Positions 38,286 to 47,739 are shown, numbered from the stretch's first letter. The stretch: DNA of 64,000 nt from Betaproteobacteria bacterium (GCA_947453725.1 CANGHH010000003.1:186001-250000), one strand, 5' to 3'. The notes: generated by a model from the sequence alone, not told the origin. Numbers and translations are program-made.

Positions 38286-38309
38286 GGCCCGCGCCCCTGG
38301 GCGCGGGCC
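38286..38309. terminator. Hairpin between convergent lyase and hppA genes
   Basis: GGCCCGCGCCC and GGGCGCGGGCC match perfectly around a two-base centre. It fills the space between two convergent stops. No T-run on either strand. Confidence 0.6.
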
Positions 38310-38316
38310 GCCAGGG

Positions 38317-40515
38317 TCAGGGCTTGACGGGCGCCGACGCTGTCGTGTCGGCGGACGACGCGAGCGCCGGCGGCATCACGGCGGATGCCGCTTCCGAAAC
38401 CGCCATCGCCGCCGGTGCTGTCGCGGCAATCGGCGCCACGTGCGCTGCGGCGGCCGGCGCCTTGGCGCCCATCGGCAGCAAAGGCACGATCAGCAGGGCC
38501 ACGATGTTGATGATCTTGATCAGCGGGTTGACGGCCGGGCCGGCGGTGTCCTTGTAGGGGTCGCCGACGGTGTCGCCGGTGACGGCGGCCTTGTGCGCTT
38601 CGCTGCCCTTGCCGCCGAAGTGACCGTCCTCGATGTACTTCTTGGCATTGTCCCAGGCGCCGCCCCCGGTGCACATCGAGATGGCCACGAACAGCCCGGT
38701 CACGATGGTGCCCATCAGCAGGCCGCCCAGCGCCGCGGCGCCCAGCGTCAGGCCGACGACGATGGGCACGACCACCGGCAGCAACGACGGGACGACCATC
38801 TCCTTGATCGCCGCCGTGGTCAGCATGTCGACCGCCGCGCTGTAGTCGGGCTTGCGCTTGCCGGCCATGATCAGGCCGTCCTGGAACTGGCGGCGCACTT
38901 CGACCACCACCGAACCGGCGGCGCGGCCCACCGCTTCCATCGCCATCGCGCCGAAGAGGTAGGGAATCAGCCCGCCGATGAACAGGCCGACGATGACTTT
39001 CGGGTCACTGAGGTCGAAGGCGACGCTGATGCCGCGGCCTTCCAGCGAGTGCGTGTAGTCGGCGAACAGCACCAGCGCCGCCAGGCCGGCCGAGCCGATG
39101 GCGTAGCCCTTGGTGACGGCCTTGGTGGTGTTGCCCACGGCGTCCAGCGGGTCGGTCACGTCGCGCACTGCTTTCGGCAGTTCGCTCATCTCGGCGATGC
39201 CGCCGGCGTTGTCGGTGATCGGGCCGTAGGCGTCCAGCGCGACCACGATGCCGGCCATGCTGAGCATGGCCGTCGCCGCGATGGCGATGCCGTAGAGGCC
39301 GGCCAGGCTGTAGGCCGCCAGGATCGCCGCGCAGACGAAGAGCACCGGCCAGGCGGTGGAGCGCATCGACACGCCGAGGCCGGCGATGATGTTGGTGCCG
39401 TGGCCGGTGGTCGATGCTTGGGCGATGTGCTGCACCGGCGGGTATTGCGTGCCGGTGTAGTACTCGGTGACCCAGACCATCGCCGCGGTCAGCACCAGAC
39501 CGACGGCGCAGGTGCCGAACAGCGCCATCGCCGAGACCGTGCCGCCGGCGGTCAGCGTCAGCGGTTGCGGGAACATCGCCGTGGTGACGAAGTAGAAGGC
39601 GACCAGCGACAGCACGCCGGCCACGGCCAGGCCCTTGTACAGCGCCGGCATCACGTTCTTCATGCCCGGCGAGGCCTTGACGAAGTAGCAGCCGATGATC
39701 GAGGCGATGATCGACACCCCGCCCAGCAACAGCGGGTAGACCACGGCGTTGAGGGTGGCGCCGCTGATCATCAGCGCGCCGAGCGCCATCGTGGCGATCA
39801 GCGTCACGGCGTAGGTCTCGAACAGGTCGGCGGCCATGCCGGCGCAGTCGCCGACGTTGTCACCGACGTTGTCGGCGATCACCGCCGGGTTGCGCGGGTC
39901 GTCTTCCGGGATGCCGGCTTCGACCTTGCCCACCAGGTCGGCGCCGACGTCGGCACCCTTGGTGAAGATGCCGCCGCCCAGCCGGGCGAAGATGGAGATC
40001 AGCGACGAGCCGAAGGCGAAGCCGAGCAGCGGCTTCAGCGTTTCGGGCTTCACGTCGCTGCCGCCCGTCAGCAGCATGAAGAAGATGCCCACGCCGAGCA
40101 GGCCGAGGCCGACGACCAGCATGCCGGTGATGGCGCCGCCCTTGAAGGCCACGTCCAGTGCCGGCCCGATGCCCTTGGTGGCGGCTTGCGCGGTGCGTAC
40201 GTTGGCCTTCACCGAGACGTTCATGCCGATGAAGCCGCAGGCGCCCGACAGCACCGCGCCGAGCACGAAACCGCCTGCGCTGAGCTTGTCGAGGAAGATG
40301 AAGATGAGCACCGCGAGCACCGCGCCGACGATGGCGATGGTGCGGTACTGGCGCGCCAGGTAGGCCGCTGCGCCCTGCTGGATCGCACTGGCGATTTCCT
40401 GCATGCGGGCATTGCCGGCGTCCTGCGACAGGATCCAGCTTCGCTGCACGAAACCGTAGATCACTGCGGCCAGGCCACAAGCCAGGGCTGTGTACAGCGC
40501 CATGGGGGTCGTCAT
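38317..40515 (-). CDS. hppA: Membrane-bound proton-translocating pyrophosphatase, K+-independent type
   Basis: 732 aa with about 16 membrane helices. Start ATG 40515 has AAGGAG upstream; an earlier in-frame start would add 48 residues and is rejected. Substrate-binding motif '[20 protein letters not shown]' and '[19 protein letters not shown]' are complete. Lys465 in GNTTKA marks the K+-independent class, where K+-dependent enzymes have Ala. It couples PPi hydrolysis to H+ export, conserving energy. The last about 45 residues are an Ala/Pro-rich tail. It is divergent from soluble ppa. Confidence 0.96.
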   Translation of the reverse strand: MTTPMALYTALACGLAAVIYGFVQRSWILSQDAGNARMQEIASAIQQGAAAYLARQYRTIAIVGAVLAVLIFIFLDKLSAGGFVLGAVLSGACGFIGMNVSVKANVRTAQAATKGIGPALDVAFKGGAITGMLVVGLGLLGVGIFFMLLTGGSDVKPETLKPLLGFAFGSSLISIFARLGGGIFTKGADVGADLVGKVEAGIPEDDPRNPAVIADNVGDNVGDCAGMAADLFETYAVTLIATMALGALMISGATLNAVVYPLLLGGVSIIASIIGCYFVKASPGMKNVMPALYKGLAVAGVLSLVAFYFVTTAMFPQPLTLTAGGTVSAMALFGTCAVGLVLTAAMVWVTEYYTGTQYPPVQHIAQASTTGHGTNIIAGLGVSMRSTAWPVLFVCAAILAAYSLAGLYGIAIAATAMLSMAGIVVALDAYGPITDNAGGIAEMSELPKAVRDVTDPLDAVGNTTKAVTKGYAIGSAGLAALVLFADYTHSLEGRGISVAFDLSDPKVIVGLFIGGLIPYLFGAMAMEAVGRAAGSVVVEVRRQFQDGLIMAGKRKPDYSAAVDMLTTAAIKEMVVPSLLPVVVPIVVGLTLGAAALGGLLMGTIVTGLFVAISMCTGGGAWDNAKKYIEDGHFGGKGSEAHKAAVTGDTVGDPYKDTAGPAVNPLIKIINIVALLIVPLLPMGAKAPAAAAHVAPIAATAPAAMAVSEAASAVMPPALASSADTTASAPVKP

Positions 40516-40746
40516 AGAAAAGGCTCCTTGCTCAATCCAATCGGGTGATGGGGCTTCGCAGTTGGCCGCCACACGGGACTCGGCGCTGCAAAACGGATAC
40601 AGCGAAATGATGTTACGGCCGATGGGTGGGGCTGCTGTCTGGGGTTTGCCATCGGTCATTGCGCGGCGTCAGGACAGGGCAAGTTGCCAACCTAGAATGC
40701 GGGTTTTCCCAGATCAACCGCCCAACAACAGCCTGAAGAGATACCC
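40516..40746. promoter_or_regulatory. Shared divergent control region of hppA and ppa
   Basis: 231 bp with no gene. TAGAAT at 40693-40698 is a candidate ppa -10 element; no good -35. Nothing similar was found facing hppA. Confidence 0.35.
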
Positions 40747-41283
40747 ATGAGCCTGCACAACGTGACACCGGGCGCCAAAGCGCCGGAAGAGTTCAACGTG
40801 ATCATCGAGATCCCGATGAACGCCGACCCGATCAAGTACGAGGTCGACCACGAAACCGGCGCGCTCTTCGTCGACCGCTTCATGAGCACCGCCATGCACT
40901 ACCCGTGCAACTACGGCTACATCCCCAATACCCTGGCCGACGACGGCGACCCGGTCGACGTGCTGGTCATCACGCCGGTGCCGCTGATTCCCGGTGTGGT
41001 CGTCACCTGCCGCCCGCTGGGCATGCTGAAGATGGACGACGAAGCCGGCGGCGACAACAAGCTGCTGGCCGTGCCCATCGACAAGATCCTGTCGATCTAC
41101 ACCCAGTGGCAGAAGCCGGAAGACCTGAACCCGCTGCGGCTGAAGACCATCCAGCACTTCTTCGAGCACTACAAGGACCTGGAACCCGGCAAGTGGGTCA
41201 AGGTGCTGGGCTGGGAAGGCAAGGACAGCGCCATCGCCGAGATCAACACCGGCATAGCCAACTTCAAGAAGGGCGAAGCCTGA
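40747..41283 (+). CDS. ppa: Inorganic pyrophosphatase (family I, soluble)
   Basis: 178 aa. Family I catalytic acids in '[10 protein letters not shown]' and '[15 protein letters not shown]'; '[13 protein letters not shown]' is also typical. Cytoplasmic PPi hydrolysis that pulls biosynthetic reactions forward. It is encoded back-to-back with the membrane H+-pyrophosphatase, so one control region serves both PPi-consuming enzymes. The stop is only 3 bp from the stop of the convergent FemAB-like gene. Confidence 0.97.
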   Translation: MSLHNVTPGAKAPEEFNVIIEIPMNADPIKYEVDHETGALFVDRFMSTAMHYPCNYGYIPNTLADDGDPVDVLVITPVPLIPGVVVTCRPLGMLKMDDEAGGDNKLLAVPIDKILSIYTQWQKPEDLNPLRLKTIQHFFEHYKDLEPGKWVKVLGWEGKDSAIAEINTGIANFKKGEA

Positions 41284-41286
41284 TCT

Positions 41287-42480
41287 TCAGGTTTCGGTGG
41301 CGGCCTCGCCATCCGGCGGTGCCGCTGGCTTGAAGGGGTTGCGGTCGCGCAATTCGTCGACGTAGTCGGCGATCCCGCTTCCCTCCGTGGCCAGGAAGTC
41401 CGCTACGGCCTGCGCGAAGCGATCGTCACGCAGCCAATGGGCGGATGCGGTCGGCGTGGGCAGCAGACCGCGGGCCATCTTGTGCTCGCCCTGCGCGCCG
41501 CCTTCGAAGCGCGTGTAGCCATGGGCCAGACACCAGGCCAGCGGCTGGTAGTAGCAGGCCTCGAAGTGCAGGCAGGACACCGGCTCGGTGCAACCCCAGT
41601 AGCGGCCCCAGGCGGCCCGACTGTCCGCATCGATGGCCACCAGCGAAGCGGCAATCGGTGCGCCTGCGCGGTGGGCCACGAACATCACCCAATGCTGCGG
41701 CATCTGCTGCGCCATGCGCGCGAAGAAGGCGCGCGTCAGGTAGGGCGTGCTGTGGTGCGCCTGGTAGGTCAGCGTGTAGCAGGCGTAGAAAAAGTCCCAC
41801 AGTTCTGGCGTTATGTCGATGCCTTCGTGCGTCGTGAAGCGCACACCCTGTTCGGCCACCTTGCGGCGCTCCTGCTGGATCTTCTTGCGCTTGTCGCGCT
41901 GCAGGCGTTGCAGCAGGTCGGTGAAGTCGGCCATCGGCTGCTGGGCGTCCTGCGTCCAGTGGAACTGCACGCCGTGGCGGATCATCCAGCCCGCCTGTTC
42001 AAAGGCCCTGCGGTCTTGCTCGTCCAGGAACAGCACATGCGCCGATGACAGCTTCGCCTGGCGCGCCAGGCCGCCGATGGCCTCGACCAGCAACTGCCGC
42101 GCTGGCGCGCTGCGCGCCAGCAGCCGCGTGCCCGGCACCGGGGTGAACGGCACGGCGCCCAGCAGCTTGGGGTAGTAGGGCAGGCCGTGCCGGCGGTAGG
42201 CGTCGGCCCAGGCCCAGTCGAAGACGTATTCGCCGTAGGAATGGCTTTTCAGGTACAGCGCGGCGGCGGCCTGCAATTGGCCGTTGGCTTCGATGGTCAG
42301 GAACTGCGGCGCCCAGCCGGTTTCCGGCGTCGCGCTGTCCGAAGCGTGCAGCGCGGCCAGGTATTCGTGGCGCATGAAAGGCGTCGGCGCCGATTGCTCG
42401 GCGAGCAAGGCGTTCCAGGCTGCGGCATCCAGCGTGGCGGGCTCGGCATGAACCCGGATGACATAATCTTTTTCGATCAT
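41287..42480 (-). CDS. FemAB-like / DUF482 acyltransferase-fold protein
   Basis: 397 aa. The run 'RLQRDKRKKIQQERRKVAEQG' and 'CYTLTYQAHHSTPYLTRAFF' with 'FEGGAQGEHKMARGLLP' are characteristic of the PF04339 (DUF482) family, peptidoglycan-FemAB-like GNAT folds of unknown substrate. Soluble, no signal peptide. ATG at 42480. Divergent from nadE (55 bp apart) and convergent with ppa, with no room for a terminator between. Function not known. Confidence 0.82.
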   Translation of the reverse strand: MIEKDYVIRVHAEPATLDAAAWNALLAEQSAPTPFMRHEYLAALHASDSATPETGWAPQFLTIEANGQLQAAAALYLKSHSYGEYVFDWAWADAYRRHGLPYYPKLLGAVPFTPVPGTRLLARSAPARQLLVEAIGGLARQAKLSSAHVLFLDEQDRRAFEQAGWMIRHGVQFHWTQDAQQPMADFTDLLQRLQRDKRKKIQQERRKVAEQGVRFTTHEGIDITPELWDFFYACYTLTYQAHHSTPYLTRAFFARMAQQMPQHWVMFVAHRAGAPIAASLVAIDADSRAAWGRYWGCTEPVSCLHFEACYYQPLAWCLAHGYTRFEGGAQGEHKMARGLLPTPTASAHWLRDDRFAQAVADFLATEGSGIADYVDELRDRNPFKPAAPPDGEAATET

Positions 42481-42535
42481 TTGGATCTTTGAAACACAGG
42501 GTCAGCGAACGTGGAAACAGGAGCCTGAAAGCAGC

Positions 42536-44227
42536 GTGAAAGCGGCAATTGCACAGATCAACGCCAAGGTGGGCGACCTCGCCGGCAACGCCCGTTTGCT
42601 GGCCGATGCGGCCCGCACCGCCCACGCCCAAGGCGCCACCCTGGTGCTGGCGCCGGAACTGGCGCTGACCGGCTACCCGCCCGAGGACCTGCTCTTGCGG
42701 CCGGCTTTCATGGCCGCCTGCGCCGAGGCCTTGCAGGCTTTGGCGGCCGAATTGGCGGATTGCGAAGGGCTGCACCTGATCGTCGGCCACCCGCATCAAT
42801 TCGGCGTGCGGGGCGATGTTAGGTCCAAGTCGCTGGCGGTGCAGCAGCGCTTCAATGCGGCCTCGGTGCTGGCCGGCGGGGCGGTGCGGGGCACCTACTG
42901 CAAGCGCGAACTGCCGAATTACCAGGTTTTCGACGAGCGGCGCTATTTCGCTTCCGGGCGCGATGCCGGCTTGTCGCCGCTGGTCGTCGATGTCGGCGGC
43001 TTGCGCGTCGGCGTGCTGATCTGCGAAGACGCCTGGTTCGATGAGCCGGCGCAGGCGGCCTGCGACGCCGGCGCGCAACTGCTGTGCGTGCTGAATGCAT
43101 CGCCCTTTCACCTCGACAAGGCCGGCGAGCGCGAGGCGCGCATGGCCGACCGCGCGCGGGCGGTGGGACGCCCCCTGCTGTATGCACACCTGGTCGGCGG
43201 TCAGGACGAAGTCGTGTTCGATGGCGCTTCCTTCGCGCTCGATGCGCAGGGCGCGGTGACGGCCCGGGCGCCGGCTTTCGAGCCGGCGCTGCTGCTGCTG
43301 GATGTGGTGGCCGACGGCAGCGCGCACGGCGCTGTCGCCGAGGTGCCGTGCATCGAAGCCCAGGCCTGGTCGGCGCTGGTCATCGGTGTGCGCGACTACC
43401 TGGGCAAGAATGGGTTTCCGGGTGCCTTGATCGGTTTGTCGGGCGGCATCGACTCGGCCCTGGTGCTGGCCGTGGCCGTCGATGCGCTGGGCGCCGACCG
43501 GGTCCACGCGGTGATGATGCCGTCGCCCTACACGGCCGACATCTCGTGGCTGGACGCGCGCGACATGGCTGCGCGCCTGGGCGTGCGTTACGACGAGATC
43601 GCCATCGCCCCGGTGTTCGACGCCTTCCGCGCCAGCCTGGCGCCGCATTTCATCGGCCGCGCCGAAGACACCACCGAAGAAAACCTGCAGGCCCGCATCC
43701 GCGGCACGCTGCTGATGGCGATGTCGAACAAGTTCGGTTCGATCGTGCTGACCACCGGCAACAAGAGCGAGATGGCCACCGGTTACTGCACGCTGTACGG
43801 CGACATGGCCGGTGGCTTTGCGGTCATCAAGGACGTGGCCAAGACCCTGGTCTACCGGCTGGCCGAGTGGCGCAACCAGCAGCCCACGCGGCGCGCCGAC
43901 GGCAGGCCCGGTGAAACGGGTCCGGTGATTCCCGAACGCATCATCACCCGCGCGCCTTCTGCCGAACTGCGCCCCGACCAGACCGACCAGGACAGCCTGC
44001 CGCCCTACGCGGTGCTCGATGCCATCCTGGCGCGCTACATGGAAGAAGACCAGGGCATCGAGGAGATGGTGGCCGCCGGCTTCGACCGCGCCGATGTCGA
44101 ACGCGTGACCCGGCTGATCAAGCTCAACGAGTACAAGCGGCGCCAGTCGCCGGTGGGCATCCGCATCACCCACCGTGCCTTCGGCCGCGATTGGCGCTAC
44201 CCCATCACTTCGGGGTTCCGTGCTTAA
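42536..44227 (+). CDS. nadE: Glutamine-dependent NAD+ synthetase (GTG start)
   Basis: 563 aa. The N-terminal nitrilase-type glutaminase has Glu41, Lys123 (YCKRELPNY) and Cys163 (ICEDAW). The C-terminal synthetase has the PPi loop SGGIDSA (302-308), 'MMPSPYTADISWLDA' and 'TTGNKSEMATGYCTLYGD'. GTG at 42536 gives the family N-terminus 'MKAAIAQINAKVGDLAGN'; AGGAG lies 12 bases upstream. Amidates nicotinate adenine dinucleotide using glutamine-derived ammonia, linking NAD supply to nitrogen state. glnB follows 36 bp later. Confidence 0.96.
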   Translation: MKAAIAQINAKVGDLAGNARLLADAARTAHAQGATLVLAPELALTGYPPEDLLLRPAFMAACAEALQALAAELADCEGLHLIVGHPHQFGVRGDVRSKSLAVQQRFNAASVLAGGAVRGTYCKRELPNYQVFDERRYFASGRDAGLSPLVVDVGGLRVGVLICEDAWFDEPAQAACDAGAQLLCVLNASPFHLDKAGEREARMADRARAVGRPLLYAHLVGGQDEVVFDGASFALDAQGAVTARAPAFEPALLLLDVVADGSAHGAVAEVPCIEAQAWSALVIGVRDYLGKNGFPGALIGLSGGIDSALVLAVAVDALGADRVHAVMMPSPYTADISWLDARDMAARLGVRYDEIAIAPVFDAFRASLAPHFIGRAEDTTEENLQARIRGTLLMAMSNKFGSIVLTTGNKSEMATGYCTLYGDMAGGFAVIKDVAKTLVYRLAEWRNQQPTRRADGRPGETGPVIPERIITRAPSAELRPDQTDQDSLPPYAVLDAILARYMEEDQGIEEMVAAGFDRADVERVTRLIKLNEYKRRQSPVGIRITHRAFGRDWRYPITSGFRA

Positions 44228-44602
<375 letters not shown>

Positions 44603-44632
44603 GCGTCTGATCGACGCGGCGCGCTCAGACGC
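44603..44632. terminator. Bidirectional hairpin at glnB / LOG convergent ends
   Basis: GCGTCTGA and TCAGACGC with a 14-base GC-rich loop. The right arm includes the stop codon of the - strand gene. No T-run. Confidence 0.5.
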
Positions 44633-45224
44633 GCGAGAGGTCGCTCGCCGCGCCCGGTGACTGCGGCGCAGCCTGGCTCATCAGGCTGAGGAGGAGCGCT
44701 TGCGGGTCGGTGTCGACTTGAACTGCCGCCATCTGCTCTGCCGACAAGAAGCCTTCGGCCACCGAATGCCGCATGAAGCGCAGCAGGTCGTCGTAATAGC
44801 CGTCGGTGTTCAGCAGACCGATGGGGTTGCGGTGGTAGCCCAACTGGCGCCAGGTCCAGACTTCGTACAACTCTTCCAGCGTGCCGATGCCGCCGGGCAG
44901 GGCGATGAAGGCATCGGCGCGCTCGGCCATCATCTGCTTGCGCAGGTGCATGGTGGGCACGACGTGCAACTCGTCCAGCCCCCGGTGTTCGACTTCGCGC
45001 AGTTTCAGCGACTCGGGTATCACGCCGACCACCCGGCCACCGGCGGCCATCGTGGCATCGGCGACTTCGCCCATCAAGCCGACCTTGCCGCCGCCGTAGA
45101 CCAACTGCCAGCCGCGCGAGCCGATGGCCGCCCCGAGTTCGCGGGCCGCCGCCGTGTAGGCCGGCTTGTTGCCGTGTCGCGAGCCACAGTAGACGCAGAT
45201 GCTGACGGGTTTGGGCAGGGGCAT
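44625..45224 (-). CDS. LOG family protein (TIGR00730, nucleotide 5'-monophosphate phosphoribohydrolase type)
   Basis: 199 aa. 'CVYCGSRHGNKPAYTAAAREL', 'LVYGGGKVGLMG' and PGGIGTLEELYEVWTW (catalytic PGGxGTxxE) define the LONELY GUY family, which splits ribose 5-phosphate from nucleotide monophosphates such as cytokinin ribotides. Bacterial role is often unclear. It begins 3 bp after the RDD gene and is the last gene of the operon starting with a sigma factor. A C-terminal Ser/Ala/Pro tail is variable. Confidence 0.9.
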   Translation of the reverse strand: MPLPKPVSICVYCGSRHGNKPAYTAAARELGAAIGSRGWQLVYGGGKVGLMGEVADATMAAGGRVVGVIPESLKLREVEHRGLDELHVVPTMHLRKQMMAERADAFIALPGGIGTLEELYEVWTWRQLGYHRNPIGLLNTDGYYDDLLRFMRHSVAEGFLSAEQMAAVQVDTDPQALLLSLMSQAAPQSPGAASDLSRV

Positions 45225-45227
45225 GGT

Positions 45228-45737
45228 TCAGGATCTGGCGCGGGGTTGAGCCATCACCAGGCGGGTGCGGCAGACGGCATCGTGCCAGTATTGTCGATCC
45301 GGGCGCAGCCAAGCCAGTGCGGCGTAGGCGAAAACGCCGGCGGTCAGCGCGACAAAGGTCGGGACGCTGCCTTTCAAACCGGCCAGATACAGGCCCAGCA
45401 GGGCGGGCAGGAACCACATCCAGGCCAGCAGATAACGCCCGAGTGCCTGCCGCAGCGGAACCTGCCCGCCGGATGCGCTGACCAGGCGGATCTGCCAGGT
45501 CTGCATGGCCAGCGTCTGACCGCCGCGCGACCAGAAGCCGGCGAAATAGAGGCCCAGCACGCCGAAGATCACGAGTTGCATGCCAGCAATGCCACTCAGG
45601 GCGTGGCGCTGCTGGGTCAAGGTTGAATACGCAAAGCCCGCCACCATCACGATGCCGAACAGCAGCACACCCTCGTAGACGAAGCAGGCCAGGCGGCGCA
45701 GCAGGGGCGGGGCGACCAGCGCCTCGGCGGGGTTCAC
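45228..45737 (-). CDS. RDD domain membrane protein (GTG start)
   Basis: 169 aa, GTG at 45737 overlapping the stop of the DUF3106 gene (GTGA). The RDD fold is recognisable: 'PLLRRLACFVYEGVLLFGIVM' with the first conserved Arg, and 'QYWHDAVCRTRLV' with the late Asp. Three to four membrane helices. Some RDD proteins are implicated in ion or Na+/H+ exchange, others are unknown. Its position in a sigma-factor operon is the main clue to its role. Confidence 0.82.
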   Translation of the reverse strand: MNPAEALVAPPLLRRLACFVYEGVLLFGIVMVAGFAYSTLTQQRHALSGIAGMQLVIFGVLGLYFAGFWSRGGQTLAMQTWQIRLVSASGGQVPLRQALGRYLLAWMWFLPALLGLYLAGLKGSVPTFVALTAGVFAYAALAWLRPDRQYWHDAVCRTRLVMAQPRARS

Positions 45738-46456
45738 GGTGCGTCGGGGTTTTCCGGGCTGCCGGCAGGGGGAGGCGTGCCCTGGGCGCCGCGCAGCGGC
45801 AACAGCGTCGCCGGATCGACATAGCCCGACGTCGCCGCGATCTTGGGTGCGCCCGGTTGGCGGTGCGCGGGCGTGCTGTTGTGCGTGGACATCGTGGTGG
45901 TCGTGGCGCCCGGGCGGGCTTGAACCACGATCTGCGCCACCGAATGCCCCAATGCGCCGGATGCCGGTGCAGGGGTGTGGCGTGACGCGGTCAGGGGATC
46001 GCGCGGCTTGGCTGCGCCCTCCCCGGCGGACGCGGCCTTGGCGACGGGCTTGGCCCGCTGTGCCAGCGACTTCTTTTCGGCGTCGGGCAGGGCCTGGTAG
46101 GCCTGCCACTTGGCATTCCGCTCTTGCGTCGGCAGTTGCCGCACTTCCTGGAATTGCAGCCGGGCCTGTGTCCGTTCAGAAGGCGTCAGCCGGGCCCATT
46201 CAGCCATCCGCTCCTGCACGCGCTGGCGCTCGTCGGCGGGCATGGTCGGAAAATGCCCAGCGACCTCCAGCCACTTCTGGCGCCGGTTGGGGTCCAGGCT
46301 GGTCCAGTCGCGCTGCAAGGGCGCCAGTGCCTGCTTCTGCTGTGCGGTCAGGGACGACCAGGCCACGCCCTTGTCGGCAGCGGCCTGCGCGGCCGATACG
46401 ATGACCAGCGCACCGAGGAAGGCGACGGTCATGCGGATCAGGCGCATCACCGTCAC
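45734..46456 (-). CDS. DUF3106 exported protein
   Basis: 240 aa from GTG 46456 (GTGA overlap with the DUF3619 gene); ATG 46447 would be three residues shorter. A hydrophobic segment ending near AAQAAA is a probable signal peptide. The DUF3106 core is made of short amphipathic helices: 'WSSLTAQQKQALAPLQRDW', 'RQKWLEVAGHFPTMPADE', 'RMAEWARLTPSERTQARL', a repeat pattern reminiscent of periplasmic stress-sensor proteins such as CpxP/Spy/ZraP (comparison is mine). The second half is Pro/Ala/Thr-rich and disordered. Likely periplasmic. Confidence 0.8.
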   Translation of the reverse strand: MTVMRLIRMTVAFLGALVIVSAAQAAADKGVAWSSLTAQQKQALAPLQRDWTSLDPNRRQKWLEVAGHFPTMPADERQRVQERMAEWARLTPSERTQARLQFQEVRQLPTQERNAKWQAYQALPDAEKKSLAQRAKPVAKAASAGEGAAKPRDPLTASRHTPAPASGALGHSVAQIVVQARPGATTTTMSTHNSTPAHRQPGAPKIAATSGYVDPATLLPLRGAQGTPPPAGSPENPDAP

Positions 46457-46890
46457 GGTTGCGGTGTCGAGCGGATGAACTCGGCGAAGCCTGGATCACT
46501 GTAGGCCGCCGGCGGCAGGTCGTCGGCCAGCAACTGGGCGTCGAAATCGGCCGCGGCAACCACCTGTTCGCGCACCGCCCAATGGTCGATGACCAGCAGG
46601 CCACCCACCAGCATGATCAGCGGCAGGACCGATGCAGCGCGCTGCCACCAAGGCACGAAACCACCGAGAACCGCCACGCCACGGGCAGAGACGCCGGCCA
46701 CGGTGGAGCCTGCCGGCACCATTCGCCGAGCCTTGCGAGCCTGGGACAGCGCCTGCTCGCGGGCGAAGCGCAGACGCTCGGTGATGTCGTGGGGCAGCTG
46801 GTCGGATGAAGCACCCAGTCCACCCGCCAGGCGGGCGGCCAGACGTGACTCGATCAGCTGGCGGTCGTGGAGATGGTTTTGCGTGTTCAT
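46453..46890 (-). CDS. DUF3619 single-pass membrane protein, candidate anti-sigma factor
   Basis: 145 aa from ATG 46890, overlapping the sigma-factor stop (ATGA). The cytoplasmic N-terminal part (1-85) is charged and helical ('QLIESRLAARLAGG', 'ITERLRFAREQAL'), then one membrane helix (about 86-103) and a C-terminal periplasmic tail of about 40 residues. This topology, and its place directly after an ECF-type sigma gene, fits an anti-sigma factor, but the family is uncharacterised and no zinc-binding HxxxCxxC motif is present. Confidence 0.8.
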   Translation of the reverse strand: MNTQNHLHDRQLIESRLAARLAGGLGASSDQLPHDITERLRFAREQALSQARKARRMVPAGSTVAGVSARGVAVLGGFVPWWQRAASVLPLIMLVGGLLVIDHWAVREQVVAAADFDAQLLADDLPPAAYSDPGFAEFIRSTPQP

Positions 46891-47453
46891 GGCGTGATTC
46901 CCTTGTCGCGAAGCGCCTTCGCCAGCGCGTGAACTGCCCTCGAACAGTGCGTTTTCACGCTGCCCTCGGAGCAACCCATCACCGCCGCCGTCTCGGCCAC
47001 GTCGAACTCCTCCCAGTAACGAAGCAGGAAGGCTTCCCGTTGACGTGCGGGCAGCTCGCCGACCTCACTGTCGATGGCACGCAGGATCTGTGCCCGTGAA
47101 ACGGCGTCCGCCGCGCTCTCGGTGCCCAGCGTGTCCTCGAGGGCGTGCAGGGTTTCCAGAAGGTCGAATTCGCCCTCGTCGCCGCCGGAATCGAAGTCGG
47201 ACAGGTTCTGCATCAGCGCGCCGCGGACCTTCTCGCGGCGGAACCAGTCCATCGTGGCGTTCGACAGGATGCGCTGGAAGACCAGCGGCAGCTCGGCAGC
47301 AGGTCGGTCGGCGTACTTTTCAGCCAAGCGGATCATCGCGTCCTGCACGATGTCCAGTGCCGCGTCGTCGCCGCGCACCGCGTAGACCGTGCGCTTGAAG
47401 GCGCGCTTCTCGACGCTCTTGAGAAAGTCGGAGAGTTCTTTGTCTGTGGCCAA
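46887..47453 (-). CDS. ECF-type RNA polymerase sigma factor (TTG start)
   Basis: 188 aa. TTG at 47453 is chosen because homologues in this order begin with ATDKELSDFLKSVEKRAFKR; upstream ATGs would add 36 residues of unconserved sequence, and a CATAAT (-10-like) lies between them. Region 2 is 'DAALDIVQDAMIRLAEKY' with 'ATMDWFRRE', region 4 'LPARQREAFLLRYWEEFDVA' with the HTH 'GCSEGSVKTHCSRAVHALA'. Region 3 is absent, as in ECF factors. It heads an operon with DUF3619, DUF3106, RDD and LOG genes. Signal and regulon unknown. Confidence 0.88.
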   Translation of the reverse strand: MATDKELSDFLKSVEKRAFKRTVYAVRGDDAALDIVQDAMIRLAEKYADRPAAELPLVFQRILSNATMDWFRREKVRGALMQNLSDFDSGGDEGEFDLLETLHALEDTLGTESAADAVSRAQILRAIDSEVGELPARQREAFLLRYWEEFDVAETAAVMGCSEGSVKTHCSRAVHALAKALRDKGITP

Positions 47454-47739
47454 CGCTGGGCGGAACGGGATGCGCCCGGCTCGAGCGCGCTGGATTATGT
47501 CATCGCACCTGCGCTGTGCGTGGCCGCGCGAGGCCCGCTGCCACCGGCCATGCATAATCATGGGCTACACACCACGTTCCCATGGGCTTCCAAGTCCAAC
47601 CGGCCGATCCGGCCGGCGTCTTCCAGGCGGCCGATCAGGCCGTTGTTGTTTTCACAGCGCAGCTACCGAATCCGCCTCACGAGGGCGCGCAAGAGGTGCA
47701 CCGATGGATTTTCGTTAGAGAAATTCGCAAAGGTTCTTC
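47454..47739. promoter_or_regulatory. Divergent sigma-factor / ilvB control region
   Basis: 286 bp without a supportable gene. CATAAT facing the sigma gene at 47494-47499 (-) and CATAAT facing ilvB at 47553-47558 (+) are candidate -10 boxes. Two near-identical dyads CGGCC-GATC[C/A]-GGCCG follow at 47601-47642. I found no branched-chain-rich leader peptide before ilvB. Confidence 0.4.
47601..47642 (+). repeat. Two 15-bp dyad repeats upstream of ilvB
   Basis: CGGCCGATCCGGCCG (47601-47615) and CGGCCGATCAGGCCG (47628-47642), one mismatch, 27 bp apart. Each is an imperfect palindrome CGGCC-N5-GGCCG. They lie in the ilvB leader and could be operators or RNA hairpins. Confidence 0.55.
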
